Positions 1-9,347 of a stretch of 64,000 nt of DNA are shown here, one piece after another. The stretch's first letter is position 1; the number at the start of each line of letters is the position of its first letter. The position numbers and the translations under genes were made by a program. Source of the DNA: Gemmatimonadota bacterium (GTDB lineage Bacteria > Gemmatimonadota > Gemmatimonadetes > Gemmatimonadales > Gemmatimonadaceae). The stretch covers positions 62,001 to 126,000 of the forward strand of contig JADJAD010000007.1 in the NCBI GenBank assembly GCA_016704465.1. Direction: 5' to 3'. The notes beneath the pieces are model-generated. The model was not told the origin of the DNA. It worked only from the letters and a program-made list of their open reading frames with translations, and searched no databases.

Positions 1-2677
1 GCTCGAGCAGGGCGGGTAGGTCGACTGGCTTTACCAGGTGCGCGTCGAACCCTGCGGCGCGCGTACGGTCTCGGTCACCCTCCTGCCCCCATCCGGTCAG
101 CGCCACGAGCACTGCCTGGGGACCGCCGGGAAGCGCACGAATGGTGCGACAGACATCGAATCCGCTGATATGGGGCATGCCCAGGTCGAGCAGGACGACG
201 TCGGCCGGTTGCTGCTCGAAGGCGCGAACCGCTGCAGCGCCGTCGAACGCGCACACCGCCGCGCCGCCGTAGACCGACAACAGCTCGGCCAGCGTCTCGG
301 CGTGATCGCGCATGTCGTCGACCACGAGAATGCGTCGACCGGTCAGGTGAGGCGCGGGAACGACAACCGCACCGCCCGGGTGCACCGGGGATGCCCGCAC
401 GCCGAGCGGGAGTTCGATCACGGCGGTTGTTCCGCTCCCGATCCCGGCGCTTTCGACATACGCACGACCGCCATGGAGTTCGACAATGCGTCGTACCAGC
501 GTCAGCCCGATCCCGAGGCCGCCGCGAGAGTCCTCCTGGCGCTCGTGACCCTGGGCAAAGATGTCGAAGATGCTGGCGAGGCGGTGCGGGGCGATCCCGA
601 TGCCGTTGTCGGAGACGCGAATGTGCAGCTGGCCGCTGTTCTGCTGCGCCACGATCGCGATGATACCGCCGGGATTTGTGAACTTGACCGCGTTGCTCAG
701 CAGGTTGGTCAGCACCTGCACCATGCGCACGTGGTCGACGTCCAGCGGAATCGGTTGCTCCGGGATCTCCACGCTCAAGTTGTGCCGCGACGTATCGACG
801 AGCGGGCGGACCGTCTCGACCGCTTGTCGCACGAGGGTGGAAAGCTCCACAGTCGTGCGACGGAGGGCGAGCTTGTTGCGGTCGATGCGTGAGATGTCCA
901 TCAGGTCGTCGATGAGGCGCACCATCTGGTCCATCTGGCGGGTGAGGATACCGACCACGTGGGCCACACGCGGCGAGTCGGGCTCCAGCGCCGCCAGGAG
1001 GTGCAACGCATGCCGCATGGGGGCGAGCGGATTGCGCAGTTCGTGCGCGAGTGTCGCGAGGAACTCGTCCTTGCGCCGTGCCGCCTCGCGCAGCTCCGAT
1101 TCCATCGCGATCCGGTGACTGATGTCTCGCGCCGTCTTCGACGCCCCGATCACGCGCCCCGATGCATCGCGCACTGGTGACACCGACAAGGACACCGGCA
1201 CGAGTGTTCCATCCTGGCGCACGCGTTGTGTCTCGAACGCGGGGACGAGTTCCCCACGTCCGACCTGCGCCAGGATGCGCACCTCATCCTTCCACCGGTC
1301 GGGTGGGATTATCAGTGTGATATTGCGTCCCACCGCCTCGTCTGCCGCGTAGCCGAACAGGCGCGCCGCCCCGGCATTCCAGCTCGTCACGATCCCATCC
1401 AGGCTCTTGGTGATGATCGCGTCGTCGGACGATTCCACGACCGATGCCAGCAGCGCCTGCGTGCGTTCTGCAGCCACGCGATCGCTCACGTCGAGCGTGA
1501 AGCACCACGTGTTGACCGCGGCGTCAGCGCCCGTGCTGACGGTACAGTTGATCATCACGTCCTTGAGCGAGCCGTCCTTGCACCGCATGCGCGTGGCGAT
1601 GCCTCGCAGCCCGCGTCGGTTGTCGAACGTCGCGAGGACGTCGGCGGCGACCTGAGGATCCTCATGGAACTCGCGCACGTGATGTCCTTCGTACTCGTCT
1701 CGCTCGTAGCCGAGCATGCGGAGCTCTTCATCGTTCGCGCGCCGGATGATGCCGTCGGGACCGACCCACCTGAGTCCCACATTCGCGTTCTCGAACAGGT
1801 CGGTGAGCGCGGACTCGTGCGCCCGCGCGACGGCAGCCGCCGTGCGACGCTCCGACACGTCCCGGAAGACTATCACGCACCCGATCACCGACCCGTCGGC
1901 ATTGCGGATCGGCGCTGCGCTGTCCTCGATCGGAATCCGCCGCCCGTCGGCATGCACGAGCAAGGCAGGGCTCGCGAGCTGCAAGACCCGCCCTTCGACC
2001 AACGCCCGTGCGACGGGGGAGCGCATCGGCTGTTGCTGTCGCTCGTCGACCAGTCGGAGAACCTGCTCGACGTCGAGCATGTGCACATCGGCCAGCACCC
2101 GGCCGGTGAGTTGCTCCGCGGCCGTGTTCATCGTCTCGACCCGTCCCCGCTGATCCGTGACGATCACCGCGTCACCGATGCTCATGAGGGTTTGGCGCAG
2201 TCGCTCGCCCTGGGCCAGGGCGTGCGCGCGATGCTCCTCACCGTGCGCGGCTGCGGCCGACAGCCGCTGATACTGCGCGACGACCTCGCGTCGTGCCCGG
2301 TGCAGCGCCTCGACGAACATGCTGATGAGAAGTCCCGACAGCATGAACACGAAGACGCCGATGATGTCGAGGGCGCGGGCAAGGCGCAGCGAGTAAAGGG
2401 GCTCGACGAAGAAGAAGAGGGTGGCGATGGCGCTGGCAGCCGTGGCGAACACCCCCGATCGCCACCCGCCCCACCACGCGGCCGCCATGACGCCGACGGT
2501 GAACGTCAGGTATGGCAGCTCGATCCCGAGACTTGGCACCAACAGCAGACGTACACCGCACGAGATGACGGTGCACAGCAGCGCGATGGCCATGGTCCGC
2601 GTGGTCGAGTGACCGGCCGGGTCTCTCGCGTTGACGATGAACCCTGCCGTCGGCGGTGTTGGTTGGCGCGAATGCAC
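1..2677 (-). CDS. Hybrid sensor histidine kinase (membrane, PAS x3, HisKA, HATPase, receiver), 3' end cut by window
   Basis: Membrane-bound hybrid kinase that should pass phosphate from its own His to a C-terminal receiver Asp. Residues about 30-115 hold four hydrophobic segments (a KdpD/DUF4118-like sensor region). Three PAS folds follow near residues 150-270, 285-400 and 410-520. The HisKA H-box reads FLATLAHELRNPL near 540, HATPase shows DNGIGI near 690, and the receiver has ILVVDD near 780, acceptor Asp in VVLLDLGMP and Lys in LVKPVD. The reading frame stays open to base 2, so the 3' end lies outside. I chose the GTG at 2677 because AAGGACGAGG sits just upstream; an internal ATG at 2590 is the alternative. 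It is divergent from the NarL-type regulator, a possible partner. Family is certain; the signal sensed is unknown. Confidence 0.93.
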   Translation of the reverse strand, partial: MHSRQPTPPTAGFIVNARDPAGHSTTRTMAIALLCTVISCGVRLLLVPSLGIELPYLTFTVGVMAAAWWGGWRSGVFATAASAIATLFFFVEPLYSLRLARALDIIGVFVFMLSGLLISMFVEALHRARREVVAQYQRLSAAAAHGEEHRAHALAQGERLRQTLMSIGDAVIVTDQRGRVETMNTAAEQLTGRVLADVHMLDVEQVLRLVDERQQQPMRSPVARALVEGRVLQLASPALLVHADGRRIPIEDSAAPIRNADGSVIGCVIVFRDVSERRTAAAVARAHESALTDLFENANVGLRWVGPDGIIRRANDEELRMLGYERDEYEGHHVREFHEDPQVAADVLATFDNRRGLRGIATRMRCKDGSLKDVMINCTVSTGADAAVNTWCFTLDVSDRVAAERTQALLASVVESSDDAIITKSLDGIVTSWNAGAARLFGYAADEAVGRNITLIIPPDRWKDEVRILAQVGRGELVPAFETQRVRQDGTLVPVSLSVSPVRDASGRVIGASKTARDISHRIAMESELREAARRKDEFLATLAHELRNPLAPMRHALHLLAALEPDSPRVAHVVGILTRQMDQMVRLIDDLMDISRIDRNKLALRRTTVELSTLVRQAVETVRPLVDTSRHNLSVEIPEQPIPLDVDHVRMVQVLTNLLSNAVKFTNPGGIIAIVAQQNSGQLHIRVSDNGIGIAPHRLASIFDIFAQGHERQEDSRGGLGIGLTLVRRIVELHGGRAYVESAGIGSGTTAVIELPLGVRASPVHPGGAVVVPAPHLTGRRILVVDDMRDHAETLAELLSVYGGAAVCAFDGAAAVRAFEQQPADVVLLDLGMPHISGFDVCRTIRALPGGPQAVLVALTGWGQEGDRDRTRAAGFDAHLVKPVDLPALLE

Positions 2678-3164
2678 GTGAGCCTCGTCCTTCTGTCAGG
2701 GGCGTCGCCCGCCACGGTCCATGCCGCGACGTCGAGCACTGCTACCGATCGGTTCCTCTCGCTGGGGTGGCAACGCGACCGTCGGGTCCTAGATAGTCTC
2801 GATGGCGTGCCCTTCCATGTACATAGCTCCCGAGTGCAGTTGGAGCCTCTCTCGGAAGGGAGAGATGGATGCGACGCGGGGTCTCGGACGAAGGACCGGC
2901 TATCTCTTGAGGGGAATGGCGTCGGCGCGACCTGACGTGAAGGTTCCAGCGTACCACCCCATCAAGCCAGCGAACCCGTCCGTCCTGTCTCCATGACAGC
3001 ACGCAGCCGCGTGTGGACTCGGCCCTGCGTGCGCGCTTGCTCGCACTGGCACGTGTCGAGGGCACCGCTGCATGTTAGCAACACTCGACCTGCGCGCGGC
3101 GTCGCCGCACGCCGCCACGCGTGAGCCCGTCACCTGCGCGCTCGACATCCATCCGGACCGTTCC
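2678..3164. other. Divergent intergenic region between hybrid kinase and NarL-type regulator
   Basis: About 490 bases with no convincing gene. It must carry the promoters for both flanking genes. I see no clear -35/-10 pair or operator; the only locally AT-richer spots are near 2790-2830 and 3070-3085. The regulator frame is open back to an alternative start at 3072, but that extension does not look like receiver sequence. Confidence 0.5.
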
Positions 3165-3794
3165 ATGACCGACGATCGCATTCGCGTCCTGCTCGTTGAC
3201 GACCATGCCATCATGCGTGAGGGGCTCGCCGCAGTGCTGACGGCCAATGGCCGCTTCGACGTCGTCGGCCAGTCGGGCGATGGCGCGACAGCGTTGCAGC
3301 TGTTTCAGGACCTGGCACCCGATATCGCGATCGTCGACTTGCGCATGACGCCCATGGATGGCGTCGATGTCACCACGGCGATGCGCAACATTGATCCACA
3401 GGCCAGGATCATCGTGCTCACCACGTACGATACGGACGAGGAAGTCTTTCGCGGGTTGCGCGCGGGTGCGGCCAGTTACCTGCTCAAGGACGTGGACTCC
3501 GCGGAGCTGATCGAGGCGATTCACACCGTGCATGCGGGTCGCAAGTCCATCTCGCCGAAGATTGCAGCCAAGCTCGCCGACCACGTGGCGGCCGACCAGC
3601 TGACGGCACGGCAGCAGGAAGTCCTGAACTGTCTCTCCGAGGGCAAGTCGAACCTCGAGATCGCGCAGTCGCTGTTCATCAGCGAAGGAACCGTCAAGGC
3701 GCACGTGAAGGCCATCCTGCAGAAGCTCGACGCGCGCGACCGCACCCAAGCGATCACGATCGCGATCAAGCGCGGCATGGTGCGCACCCTCTAG
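3165..3794 (+). CDS. NarL/FixJ-type response regulator (receiver + LuxR HTH)
   Basis: DNA-binding response regulator of 209 residues, the usual length. The receiver begins with VLLVDDHAIMREGL, the acceptor Asp lies in IVDLRM near residue 57, and YLLKD carries the conserved Lys. A LuxR/GerE helix-turn-helix fills the C-terminus (LTARQQEVL, then GTVKAHV and ILQKL). The ATG at 3165 starts exactly at the receiver fold; the frame is open to 3072, but the extra 31 residues look unrelated. It is divergent from the hybrid kinase at 1-2677, a plausible but unproven partner. The family call is secure; targets are unknown. Confidence 0.93.
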   Translation: MTDDRIRVLLVDDHAIMREGLAAVLTANGRFDVVGQSGDGATALQLFQDLAPDIAIVDLRMTPMDGVDVTTAMRNIDPQARIIVLTTYDTDEEVFRGLRAGAASYLLKDVDSAELIEAIHTVHAGRKSISPKIAAKLADHVAADQLTARQQEVLNCLSEGKSNLEIAQSLFISEGTVKAHVKAILQKLDARDRTQAITIAIKRGMVRTL

Positions 3795-3833
3795 CGCGTG
3801 GCGCCGGTCTCGCACGAGTGTTGACCGGCACGC

Positions 3834-3863
3834 CCCCTCGCAGCGAGGCTCCCTCGCAGGGAG
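3834..3863 (+). terminator. Possible terminator hairpins after the response regulator
   Basis: Two short perfect inverted repeats lie 40-70 bases after the regulator stop: CCTCGC/GCGAGG-type (3836-3848) and CTCCCT-CGC-AGGGAG (3849-3863). There is no T-run, so termination is only a guess. Confidence 0.3.
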
Positions 3864-4089
3864 TAGCGGTGACTGCCCCGCAGGCGGATGACCACAAGGC
3901 ACCAGCACGAGCAGTCCACATCGCCACTCAGGAGCGATGGCGCCGGCGCCGTGTTCCCGGCAGTTTGACCTCACTTCGGCAAACGACCGTGGCGTGACTG
4001 CTGGCATTCCGTCGCTCACAGGCGCCGGCGACCCGGTGGCCCCTCGCGCCTTCGTTGCCCTCTGCCAACATATTCCAGGAGACTTCCTG

Positions 4090-4845
4090 ATGCGATCGAC
4101 CCACACTTCCCTCGGGCTACTCGCGGCACTCGTCGTGTCGGTCGGCGCGTGCAGCAGGGACGCACAGACCGAGGACGCCGTGCAGACCAAGACATCCGGC
4201 GGCGACGCGTCCACTTCCATTTCTGGCGACGCGGCCGACGCGCGAGGCCAGGCACTGGTGCGGATCGTCAACACCGTGCCTGACATGAACGGACTGATCG
4301 TGCGATCCGACGACGCACACATGCTGCCGTCCGTGGACTACAAGCAGGTGAGCGAGTACCAAGCCATCGACAACAACTGGGTCACCTTCGAGGTCGGTGC
4401 AGCCGCCACGGGAGCGTACGCACCGGTGGAAGCGAACCGTGAGCTCCTGACGGACGGCCACCGATACACCATGATCGTCATGCGCAAGGACGACGGCGTG
4501 GGCTACCAGTCCCGCATCGTGCGCGACGAGATCTCGGATGACCGAACCAAGGCGCACCTGCGCGTCATCCACGCGGCTCCGAACGTCGACGAGATCACCG
4601 TCGTGGCCAAGGGAGCAGACGAGCTGTTCAACGGCATCAACTTCACGTCCGAGGCGGGCTTCAAGGACATCGACCCCTGGAGCGGGACGCTGGAGTTCCG
4701 CACCGAGGACGGCAAGCGCCTGTTAGGATCAATGAGCAGCGTGTCGCTGCGCCCCGGCGTGTCCTACACCATCGTCCTGACGAACGGCAAGGCGAACAAG
4801 CTTGAGTCGTTCTGGTTCGAGGACCAGCAGGTGGCGGGCAACTAG
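4090..4845 (+). CDS. DUF4397-domain lipoprotein
   Basis: Predicted exported lipoprotein of 251 residues. A short n-region and hydrophobic stretch lead to the lipobox SVGAC with Cys21 as lipidation site. The linker to about residue 50 is rich in Asp, Ser and Thr. The body has two copies of the DUF4397 signature: RIVNTVPDMNGLIV near 57 and LRVIHAAPNVDEITV near 157. DUF4397 modules are beta-sandwich, surface-associated and of unknown exact role. AGGAGA lies 9 bases before the ATG and fixes the start. No operon partner: the flanking genes are spaced or unrelated. Confidence 0.88.
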   Translation: MRSTHTSLGLLAALVVSVGACSRDAQTEDAVQTKTSGGDASTSISGDAADARGQALVRIVNTVPDMNGLIVRSDDAHMLPSVDYKQVSEYQAIDNNWVTFEVGAAATGAYAPVEANRELLTDGHRYTMIVMRKDDGVGYQSRIVRDEISDDRTKAHLRVIHAAPNVDEITVVAKGADELFNGINFTSEAGFKDIDPWSGTLEFRTEDGKRLLGSMSSVSLRPGVSYTIVLTNGKANKLESFWFEDQQVAGN

Positions 4846-4948
4846 GGTGTGCGAGCCCGGCGTACACATGCGCGCCGGGCTCGACTGCACGCGTCGCGGT
4901 TCGGCTACGGCCCGATCGCGACGTCGTTCATACTGAACGGGAGGAACG

Positions 4949-5272
4949 ATGTCCGCTCGCGATGTAACCCCCGGCTCGCGCTGCCCGGCCTGTTGCGAGG
5001 AGGCGAGACAGCGTCATCGCGCGTTCTCGAGCGCGTGTCCCTGGGTGGACGAATTGCTCGAGGTCTTCTGTACTGGCCTCGCCGAGCCGCGGTCCCGGGC
5101 GTTGCTGACAATGCTCGCGCCATGCACGACGCGGACGCGGGAGGAGCGGAGGGAGGCAATGGTCGCCGTGAGCGCTCCGGTCTCCGAGCCGCCCGCGGCG
5201 CGCGTGCGCAACCACCTGCGCCTCGTCAAGCCCGAGCCCTCCAGCGCGGCTCCGGCGCGGCGCACTCGCTAG
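4949..5272 (+). CDS. Small hypothetical protein
   Basis: 107-residue protein that I do not recognise. GGGAGGA precedes the ATG by about 5 bases, the main support for a real gene. It has a CPACC motif near residue 13, two further Cys, a short helical middle, and a C-terminus rich in Arg, Pro and Ala. No signal peptide or membrane segment. The cysteines could suggest a metal site, but nothing shows it. Confidence 0.5.
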   Translation: MSARDVTPGSRCPACCEEARQRHRAFSSACPWVDELLEVFCTGLAEPRSRALLTMLAPCTTRTREERREAMVAVSAPVSEPPAARVRNHLRLVKPEPSSAAPARRTR

Positions 5273-5329
5273 GCGCGTACCGGCGTCGCGTCGCGGAGCG
5301 GGGTGCACAACCGCCGGCAAACGTCGAGG

Positions 5330-5764
5330 TCAGTCCTCCAGCTCGATGACCGCCTCCCCGCGTACGACGAGGCGAATGGCATCGATGAGGCGATCCGAGG
5401 CCACCCCCTTCGAGACGAATCCCCATGCGCCAGCACTCATCGCGCGACTCACCAGCGCACCCCCGGGGAAGGCCGTCAGGATCACCACTCTCGACTCGGG
5501 TGTGCGCGCCACCAGTTCATCAAGGATGGCCATCGCGTCGACGCCGCCCGGCAGGTCGATGTCCAGCAGCACCACGGACGGCTTCCGCTCCTGCGCTGCC
5601 TCGGCCGCGCGGCGGAAATCATCGACGCGATAGAAGGCCGCAAATCCGGTCTCGATCTCCAACCGCCGCTCGAGCGCATCGATCAACAGCTCGTTGTCGT
5701 CGATGCACATGACCGTAAACGAGCCAGCCGTCTCCGCTGCCGAAGCTCCAGACACCGTCTTCAC
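5330..5764 (-). CDS. Single-domain response regulator
   Basis: Receiver-only protein of 144 residues. FTVMCIDDNELLIDAL holds the acidic pocket, VVLLDIDLPGGVD the acceptor Asp, and GFVSKG the conserved Lys. No output domain follows, so it probably acts by protein contact or phosphotransfer, as CheY-like proteins do. The GTG at 5764 has GAGGGG 8 bases upstream and overlaps the stop of the upstream kinase gene (5778), which indicates translational coupling and a cognate pair. The open frame to 5818 is a shadow of the kinase end. Confidence 0.85.
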   Translation of the reverse strand: MKTVSGASAAETAGSFTVMCIDDNELLIDALERRLEIETGFAAFYRVDDFRRAAEAAQERKPSVVLLDIDLPGGVDAMAILDELVARTPESRVVILTAFPGGALVSRAMSAGAWGFVSKGVASDRLIDAIRLVVRGEAVIELED

Positions 5765-5777
5765 CGTGCGTTGCCCC

Positions 5778-6845
5778 TCATCGGAGAAGGTCCCCGATCG
5801 ACGACAGGTCGCGAGCATCGACCCACGGGGTGTCGGTCAGCACGCCGGGTGTCCGGTCGGGCGAACCGACTGCGATGAGTTGCGTTGACGCGCCGATGAC
5901 GCCGCCCGGTCCCGGCGCATCGCGCAGTTGAGCCAACGCCAGCGCGTCCCCGATGATGAAGTCGGGGGGTGGCGGCCCACCGTCGGACCGCTCACGCAGT
6001 CCGCGCTGTCGCGCGACGAGTCGCAGCACCGCAAGCTGACGTGGATCGCGCACGAGGAATCGGACCGTGCGACTGCCCGCGCCTTCGACGGGGGGCGCCG
6101 ATCGATGAATCGGGAGCACCATGACAAAGGTCGCCCCTGCGACGTTTTGCGTGTCGACCAGGAGGTCACCGTTGGACGATTTCAGCAACGCGCGGCCGGT
6201 CGAGAGACCGAGACCGGTGGACTGCTCCCGAGGGCGCGTCGTGAAGAATGGCTCGAAGCAGCGCTCGCGCGTCTCGGCATCCATCCCGACGCCATTGTCA
6301 CTCACGTCGATGCGAACCTGCGCACCCGCTTGATGCGCCGTGACGCGGAACGCAGGACGCGCCACCTCCTGCATGGCACGCGAGGCGTTCATGGCGAGGT
6401 TCATGATCACCTGCGCCAGGGCACTCGGCGGCACGGCGACGTCGGGCAGCGAGGCGTCCACGTCTTGTTCAAGCACCGTGTTCGCCGGCAGCGCGTCCAC
6501 GACGAGCGGGCAGACCTCGTCCCACCACGGCCCGAGTCGCGTGTACTGGATCTCGCTGCGTTCCCGAGGGTCGCTGCTCAGGAGCCGAAGGCCGCCGGCA
6601 AGCCGCTGGAGGTGCAACATGCTCTGCCGAATGGCGTCGATGTCGGCACGCGCTGCCGGCGGGATCGTTGGCGAGGCCCCCAGGACGTCCAGCCGAAGCA
6701 GCACCGGCATCACGATGTTGCGCAGGTCATGCCCCAATCCGCCCGCCAGCGTCCCCACCATCGCCAGTCGATGCAGGGCGTGCAGCTCGTGCTCGTGGGG
6801 AGCAGACGATTCGGTCGAATCGGTCGGGCGAATGGGGTCAGGCAT
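5778..6845 (-). CDS. Cytoplasmic sensor histidine kinase
   Basis: Histidine kinase without membrane segments, 355 residues from the ATG at 6845. The phospho-acceptor region reads LAGGLGHDLRNIVMP near residue 38. HATPase motifs are NLAMNASRAM (N-box), DNGVGMD (G1) and STGLGLSTGRALL (G2). After the ATPase come about 110 residues with an RFLVRDPRQLAVLRL opening that look like a degenerate receiver or a sensor tail. A GTG at 6917 would add 24 residues; neither start has a strong ribosome site. It is coupled to the receiver gene directly downstream. Confidence 0.85.
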   Translation of the reverse strand: MPDPIRPTDSTESSAPHEHELHALHRLAMVGTLAGGLGHDLRNIVMPVLLRLDVLGASPTIPPAARADIDAIRQSMLHLQRLAGGLRLLSSDPRERSEIQYTRLGPWWDEVCPLVVDALPANTVLEQDVDASLPDVAVPPSALAQVIMNLAMNASRAMQEVARPAFRVTAHQAGAQVRIDVSDNGVGMDAETRERCFEPFFTTRPREQSTGLGLSTGRALLKSSNGDLLVDTQNVAGATFVMVLPIHRSAPPVEGAGSRTVRFLVRDPRQLAVLRLVARQRGLRERSDGGPPPPDFIIGDALALAQLRDAPGPGGVIGASTQLIAVGSPDRTPGVLTDTPWVDARDLSSIGDLLR

Positions 6846-7003
6846 GCTTGTACGGGGTACGCGAGAGGGCCGGAGGTGCGGCTGGCGGGGTCGAGCCGAG
6901 CCCCATCGCCCGGGCACAACGTCGTACGCCGTTCTTGAGTGTCAGGCGGGTAGCTGGGCTACCGACCCTGCCAAGACCCACACTCCCGAGCCAAGGCACC
7001 GAG

Positions 7004-7156
7004 CTAAGGAATCGGGCGACGCCCCTGGATGATGCGAACCAGCATCATGATCACGGCCACGACCAGCAGCACATGAATCAGGCCACCCATGGTATAGGCC
7101 GACACCATTCCGAACAACCACAGGAGAATCAGGACGATCGCGATAGTGCTGAGCAT
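7004..7156 (-). CDS. lmo0937-family mini membrane protein
   Basis: 50-residue membrane peptide. The N-terminal MLSTIAIVLILLWLFG and the second hydrophobic stretch (IHVLLVVAVIMMLVRII) match the layout of the lmo0937 family of tiny inner-membrane proteins: two short helices and a basic tail ending in RRPIP. Function of the family is unknown; it is often stress linked. ATG at 7156 has GGAG about 10 bases upstream. The frame opens further to 7186 but the added residues are not membrane-like. Confidence 0.75.
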   Translation of the reverse strand: MLSTIAIVLILLWLFGMVSAYTMGGLIHVLLVVAVIMMLVRIIQGRRPIP

Positions 7157-7262
7157 GGACGTCGCTCCACGAGAGGCGTTTACCAACCGGAGGCGTGTCG
7201 GAGTACCGCTCCGTCACCCCGTGCTCCTCACAATACGCCGCGTTGCGCGGCCAGCATATCAA

Positions 7263-7958
7263 TCAGAAGGAGTGTTTTTCTCCCTCGCTTGAGGAGTAGG
7301 TCGCGCCACTCCGTCCAATCCGCACGACAAACGCATCGTTGGGTTCGCCATCGGCGTGCCACTCCAGCCCCTGACGCTCGACCACGCTGCGCGCGTGAAG
7401 GTACCATCGATTCGCCGCGAGTTCCCCGAGGGGTGCCGATCCGCTCCACCGCACGTCGATCGTCACGTCGACCACGTCGGCAGCATCTGCATCGCGCACA
7501 CAGTCGGCTCGCACGGCGACCACGACGGACTGGTCGCCTCGTGTTTCACGCACGGCATGAAAGAGCGCGAGGGCCCCGAACGTCAGCGCGTGTTCAACCT
7601 CCGCCCCCATCATGCCGTCGCCAGCCGACGGCTCGAGGACCACACCGCGGCCCAACACCGGGCCGCCGAATCGCTGCAGTAACATGATCCACTCAGACAG
7701 TCTCCGCTCGCCGACGGGCGCCAGGCTGTTGTTGCCCGTGGAGCCGACGTGCGGACCGCGCAGGCGTCGCAACTGCCGCCCGAGCCTGCGCGCCTCCTCT
7801 GTCACGGCGCGCAACGCGGCCGCGTCTGCCGAAGCGAGCGAGGCGGACATCGCGTCTGCACGGAGGCCGAGGGCGCTGGACAGTCCTCCCAGGTCGTGGG
7901 CCGCGGTGGAGAGCACGCCCTGCAGGAGCTGCACATCGGCTTCGAAATCGTAGGGCAT
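7263..7958 (-). CDS. Degenerate histidine-kinase-like protein (dimerisation helix retained, no ATPase motifs)
   Basis: 231 residues. The N-terminus (LLQGVLSTAAHDLGGLSSALGL) resembles the H-box helix of a kinase dimerisation domain, with His in HDLGG. The rest has the length of a catalytic domain but no recognisable N, G1 or G2 box; a GSTGNNSLAP stretch and an EVEHALTFGALALFHAV helix are the nearest features. This layout recalls phosphotransfer proteins that adopt a kinase-like fold but do not bind ATP. GAGGA precedes the ATG. It is immediately downstream of a receiver gene, so a phosphorelay role is plausible; unproven. Confidence 0.65.
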   Translation of the reverse strand: MPYDFEADVQLLQGVLSTAAHDLGGLSSALGLRADAMSASLASADAAALRAVTEEARRLGRQLRRLRGPHVGSTGNNSLAPVGERRLSEWIMLLQRFGGPVLGRGVVLEPSAGDGMMGAEVEHALTFGALALFHAVRETRGDQSVVVAVRADCVRDADAADVVDVTIDVRWSGSAPLGELAANRWYLHARSVVERQGLEWHADGEPNDAFVVRIGRSGATYSSSEGEKHSF

Positions 7959-8061
7959 CCGTCCTCGCAGCCTTCGGGTGAGCAACAACGACGAGCCTAC
8001 CCGCGATGAACATGGGCTCGTATCGCCGGTACTGCGCAGGTCGCGCGCCCAATCCGTCAGC

Positions 8062-8601
8062 TCACGAGCTGCTCCGTTCCGCCAGCAGCTGCAACAACTC
8101 CGTCGGATCGACCGGCTTGACCAGGTGCTCGTCGAAGCCCACCGATCGCGAGCGTTGCCGATCACGCTCCTGCCCCCAGCCCGTCACGGCGACGATCAGG
8201 ACGCCAGCGTTGGCCGGCTCGTCACGAATCCTGCGACATACATCATAGCCGTTGAGCAGCGGAAGGCCGATGTCGAGCAGGATTGCATCGGGGTGGAACT
8301 CGGCCACCGCGTCTAATGCGGCGAGTCCGTCGTACGCCACCCGGATCTCGTACCCCGCGAGTTCGAGGAGCATGCTCAGCGTCTCGGCACCGTCGTGATT
8401 GTCGTCCACCACGAGGACCCGGCGACGTGTGGGATTGGTCGTGGCCTCCACGGCACTCGGCGCCGTCGCGAGGGAGCGCCCGATGCCCAGACCGGTGAGC
8501 GACCGTTCGTTTGCGTGATCCACTAGCGAGAAGACGTCAAGGTTGTCGGCCAACTGGTCGGCGGCGATCCCGAGGCCCGCATCACGAACGGACGCCACCA
8601 C
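8062..8601 (-). CDS. Response regulator fused to the tail of a histidine-kinase ATPase domain (hybrid kinase remnant)
   Basis: The C-terminal two thirds is a complete receiver: RVLVVDDNHDGAE, acceptor Asp in AILLDIGLP, TGWGQERDR and LVKPVDP. Before it stands the end of a HATPase domain: RDAGLGIAADQL (degenerate G1) and LTGLGIGRSLA (G2). In-frame kinase-like sequence continues back to base 8691, where a TAG (8692-8694) blocks it; no HisKA or N-box is found upstream. This looks like a 5'-truncated hybrid kinase whose receiver is still open, probably started at the GTG at 8601. The receiver closely resembles those at 1-330 and 12432-12810. Confidence 0.75.
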   Translation of the reverse strand: MVASVRDAGLGIAADQLADNLDVFSLVDHANERSLTGLGIGRSLATAPSAVEATTNPTRRRVLVVDDNHDGAETLSMLLELAGYEIRVAYDGLAALDAVAEFHPDAILLDIGLPLLNGYDVCRRIRDEPANAGVLIVAVTGWGQERDRQRSRSVGFDEHLVKPVDPTELLQLLAERSSS

Positions 8602-8839
8602 ATCCGCTCCGTCGCGCTCGGCGCTGCCGCAAACCGTCGCGGCGGGCGCGCTGTACCTGACTCGTCCCGCGGTTGCGGCACCACATCGAGGCTACGAGCT
8701 GGCGACGAGATGCGCCATCGTCCAAAAGGTGCAGGCGAGAATCCGCCTCAGGCGTGATGTCGGTCGCTCGACGTTCGATCCAGCTTACAGCGCGTTGGAC
8801 GAAGGACGGGCCGCACCGACCGATCGCTACGGGAGAGCC

Positions 8840-9337
8840 ATGCAGCAGACCACGCGTGAAGACGCCATCGAGAAGGTCGCGACCTTGATTTCGGACATCA
8901 GGATCGCAATGCTCGTCACCATGGATGCGAACGGGCGACCACGCAGCCGACCCATGATGACGCAGCCGACGGAGTTCGACGGGACCCTCTGGTTCTTTTC
9001 CTCGAGTGAAGCGGAGATGGTGCGAGAGATCGCCCATGAGCCGCACGTGAACCTGGCCTATGCGTCCACAGCATCGGAGAGCTACCTCTCGGTGAGCGGA
9101 TCGGCGCAGGTGGTGGACGACCGGGCGCGTGCCCGCGAGCTCTGGAGTCCGCTGCTTCGCGGCTGGTTCGACAGCCCCGAGGATCCGCTCCTTCGTCTCA
9201 TCCGCATCGACGTCGAGGAGGCCGAGTACTGGGATACCCCGGGCGGAAAGGTTGCATCGCTGTTCTCGCTCCTGAAGGGCGCAATCACCGGCGACAGCGG
9301 CGACAACAATGCCGACGTTGGCCGGGTCGCCCTCTAG
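8840..9337 (+). CDS. Pyridoxamine 5'-phosphate oxidase-like flavin protein (general stress protein 26 type)
   Basis: 165-residue split-barrel flavin-binding protein. The opening helix (REDAIEKVATLISDIRIAML), the PRSRPM strand and FDGTLWFFSS, HVNLAYA and YLSVSGSAQVVDD segments follow the order of the PPOX/Gsp26 family, which binds FMN or F420 and has mostly unknown substrates. WSPLLRGWFDSPEDPLLRLI and the VEEAEYWDTP motif near the C-terminus are typical of the stress-protein branch. ATG at 8840 has GGGAGAG just upstream. A strong GC hairpin follows the stop. Confidence 0.9.
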   Translation: MQQTTREDAIEKVATLISDIRIAMLVTMDANGRPRSRPMMTQPTEFDGTLWFFSSSEAEMVREIAHEPHVNLAYASTASESYLSVSGSAQVVDDRARARELWSPLLRGWFDSPEDPLLRLIRIDVEEAEYWDTPGGKVASLFSLLKGAITGDSGDNNADVGRVAL

Positions 9338-9347
9338 CCGTGCTCGG

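Noticed and set aside
1226..2935. 569-codon plus-strand frame
   Set aside because: Antisense shadow of the hybrid kinase; content has no domain and the minus strand shows clear PAS and TM sequence.
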